NCBI GenBank assembly: GCA_964565415.1
Contig: CAZMEX010000006.1
Location: forward strand, 29,051-93,050
Source of the DNA: JAIOSM01 sp964565415
GTDB taxonomy: Bacteria > Desulfobacterota > Desulfobacteria > Desulfobacterales > Desulfobacteraceae
Length of the DNA stretch: 64,000 nt
Reading direction: 5' to 3'
Of the stretch, positions 62,926 through 64,000 are shown piece by piece. Both the position numbers and the translations under genes were made by a program. The stretch's first letter is position 1. Each line of letters starts with the position of its first letter. The notes under the pieces were generated by a model. The model ran no database searches. It saw only the letters and a list, made by a program, of their open reading frames with translations, and had not been told where the DNA came from.

Positions 62926-63222
62926 ATGACAAAAAAAGGAAAAAGTGAATGGTTTTTTTGTATTGTCCAAGATCCCGGCACATCATTGGAACAACTAATG
63001 GGGTTTAAAGAAACCAAAACTAAAATAGATTTTATTCCGGCATTTAATACAAAAGAGGAAGCTCAATCATGTTTTCTTTTGATGCCAAAAGATGTTATAA
63101 ACTTAAAATATGAGGTCCAGGCTATAATAAAGGAAGATATTTTTTTTCAAACAAAACAGACAGATCACAAAGTCTTTTTAATGGATGATAAAGGTCAAAT
63201 AATTAAAGAACTGGAGGAGTAA
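62926..63222 (+). CDS. Small protein of unknown function next to cooC
   Basis: A 98-residue cytoplasmic protein with no family I recognise. It is acidic at the C-terminus and has an aromatic start (SEWFFCIVQDPG) and a TKEEAQSCFLLMP segment. It comes after the acs terminator and its stop is one base before the cooC TTG start, so the two are translated as a pair. A role in CODH/ACS maturation, or a simple CooC partner, is a guess from position. Confidence 0.7.
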   Translation: MTKKGKSEWFFCIVQDPGTSLEQLMGFKETKTKIDFIPAFNTKEEAQSCFLLMPKDVINLKYEVQAIIKEDIFFQTKQTDHKVFLMDDKGQIIKELEE

Positions 63223-63223
63223 A

Positions 63224-63997
63224 TTGGGTCTAAAGATAGCCATAGGCGGAAAAGGCGGCGTGGGTAAAACAACTATTACCTCTCTTCTTGCAAGGTGCCT
63301 TGCTGCCACAGATAAAAAAGTAATTGCCATAGATGCAGACCCTGTTACCAACCTTGCAGCAGGTCTTGGAATTGATGAATCAAAACCCATAACTCCCATA
63401 TCAGAATTAAAAGATCTTATCTTTGAAAGAACCGGAGCAAAACCCGGAACAATGGGTGGCTTTTTTACATTAAACCCAAAAGTCGATGATATTCCTGATA
63501 AATTTGCCCTGGAAAGAGATGGTGTAAAACTCCTTGTCATGGGAACAGTTCAAACCGGAGGTTCAGGCTGTATCTGTCCTGAAGCTACCATTTTAAAAGC
63601 TTTAATGAACCACCTTATCCTTAACAGAGATGATGTTGTTGTTATGGATATGGAAGCAGGAATTGAACATCTTGGACGTGGCACCTCAGGCTCCATGGAT
63701 GGACTTATCATAGTTGTAAACCCGGGCAAAAGGAGTAGAGTTGCCGCAGAAAAAATAAAAAAGCTCGGCTCTGATATTGGCATTAAAAATATCTATGTAC
63801 TTGGCAACAGAGTAAAATCAGAACAGGACAGGGAGCTTATCAAAGAATCCATGAAGGACTTTAAAATTTTAGGCTTTATACCTGAATTCGATGAGATTGC
63901 CAATGCTGACAGAGAGGGTGTGCGCCCCTTTGAAGATATTACAGCCATCCCCGATGCATTCAAAAAAATAGTTGATCAGGTTTTAGCTTTATCATGA
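63224..63997 (+). CDS. cooC: Nickel-insertion ATPase CooC/AcsF
   Basis: A 257-residue MinD/SIMIBI-type ATPase. The deviant P-loop GKGGVGKTT (residues 9-17) and the metal-binding C-x-C in GSGCICPE are the CooC marks. It loads nickel into CODH or ACS. The TTG start follows GGAGGAG, which is at the end of the small gene before it. Confidence 0.9.
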   Translation: MGLKIAIGGKGGVGKTTITSLLARCLAATDKKVIAIDADPVTNLAAGLGIDESKPITPISELKDLIFERTGAKPGTMGGFFTLNPKVDDIPDKFALERDGVKLLVMGTVQTGGSGCICPEATILKALMNHLILNRDDVVVMDMEAGIEHLGRGTSGSMDGLIIVVNPGKRSRVAAEKIKKLGSDIGIKNIYVLGNRVKSEQDRELIKESMKDFKILGFIPEFDEIANADREGVRPFEDITAIPDAFKKIVDQVLALS

Positions 63998-64000
63998 ATC

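Overview
The window reads as a chromosomal segment of an AT-rich, Gram-negative, strictly anaerobic bacterium, most likely a sulfate reducer of the Desulfobacterota (Desulfobacteraceae-like). The main reason is a full carbonyl-branch Wood-Ljungdahl operon with bacterial-type AcsB and CooS beside fhs and folD. A complete Tol-Pal system, type II secretion-type genes and a MarR-family EPS-associated regulator fit the same group. I cannot name the species. No tRNA, rRNA, CRISPR array, insertion sequence or prophage was seen.

Layout. (1) Positions 1-15614, minus strand: one long run of tightly packed or overlapping genes. It starts with gspE, gspF, gspG and gspH, and continues with a polyprenyl-phosphate-type GT2, an AsnB-like amidotransferase and a GT4. 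It ends in a nonulosonic acid set: pseI, pseC, a second neuB-type synthase, neuC, a 2-hydroxyacid dehydrogenase, a methyltransferase, a DapA/NanA-like aldolase and a CMP-sugar synthetase cut by the window edge. A MarR-type EPS regulator (15720-16109) lies upstream and has a self-overlapping palindrome. (2) 16257-21109: an OmpA-like coiled-coil protein, an LPP20-like lipoprotein, a divergent secreted protein, an M18 aminopeptidase and a PBP4-type carboxypeptidase. (3) 21106-29011, minus: housekeeping genes folE2, ttcA, rpoZ, greA, asd, pssA, psd, tsaB and lon. (4) 29235-34238: pilD, a CheX-like protein, an HU gene with a strong terminator, a PilZ protein, exonuclease I, rpsI and rplM. (5) 34274-45564, minus: tolQ-tolR-tolA-tolB-pal-cpoB, then ruvC-ruvA-ruvB, then a cassette that looks like the Campylobacterota cell-shape machinery: a YkuD/NTF2 protein like Csd6, a membrane coiled-coil protein, a Gln-ligand metallopeptidase like Csd4, and a bactofilin. 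(6) 45762-51134: groEL, groES, an FmdB zinc ribbon, an HExxH protein, a 31-residue bS22-like ribosomal protein, hflC and hflK. (7) 51293-63997: folD and fhs on the minus strand, divergent from the CODH/ACS operon on the plus strand (CFeSP small subunit with a long Lys/Ala tail, cooS, acsB, acsC, acsE, a small unknown gene, cooC).

How the genes work together. Fhs, FolD, AcsE, AcsC/AcsD, CooS and AcsB carry C1 units between formate, tetrahydrofolate, the corrinoid protein and acetyl-CoA, in whichever direction the cell runs the pathway. FolE2 feeds folate synthesis, and CooC serves nickel insertion. The left end builds and exports a surface glycan carrying one or two nonulosonic acids, in the same transcription unit as a pseudopilus motor and pseudopilins; PilD at 29235 would process those pseudopilins. 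The Tol-Pal/Ruv/shape block links outer-membrane constriction with peptidoglycan trimming.

Most worth following up: the shape cassette, the roughly 175-residue tail on the CFeSP small subunit, the unusual enzymes inside the nonulosonic acid cluster, and several promoter-embedded palindromes. Start codons were moved from the longest reading frame where a Shine-Dalgarno site or family length argued for it; these choices are noted in each entry.
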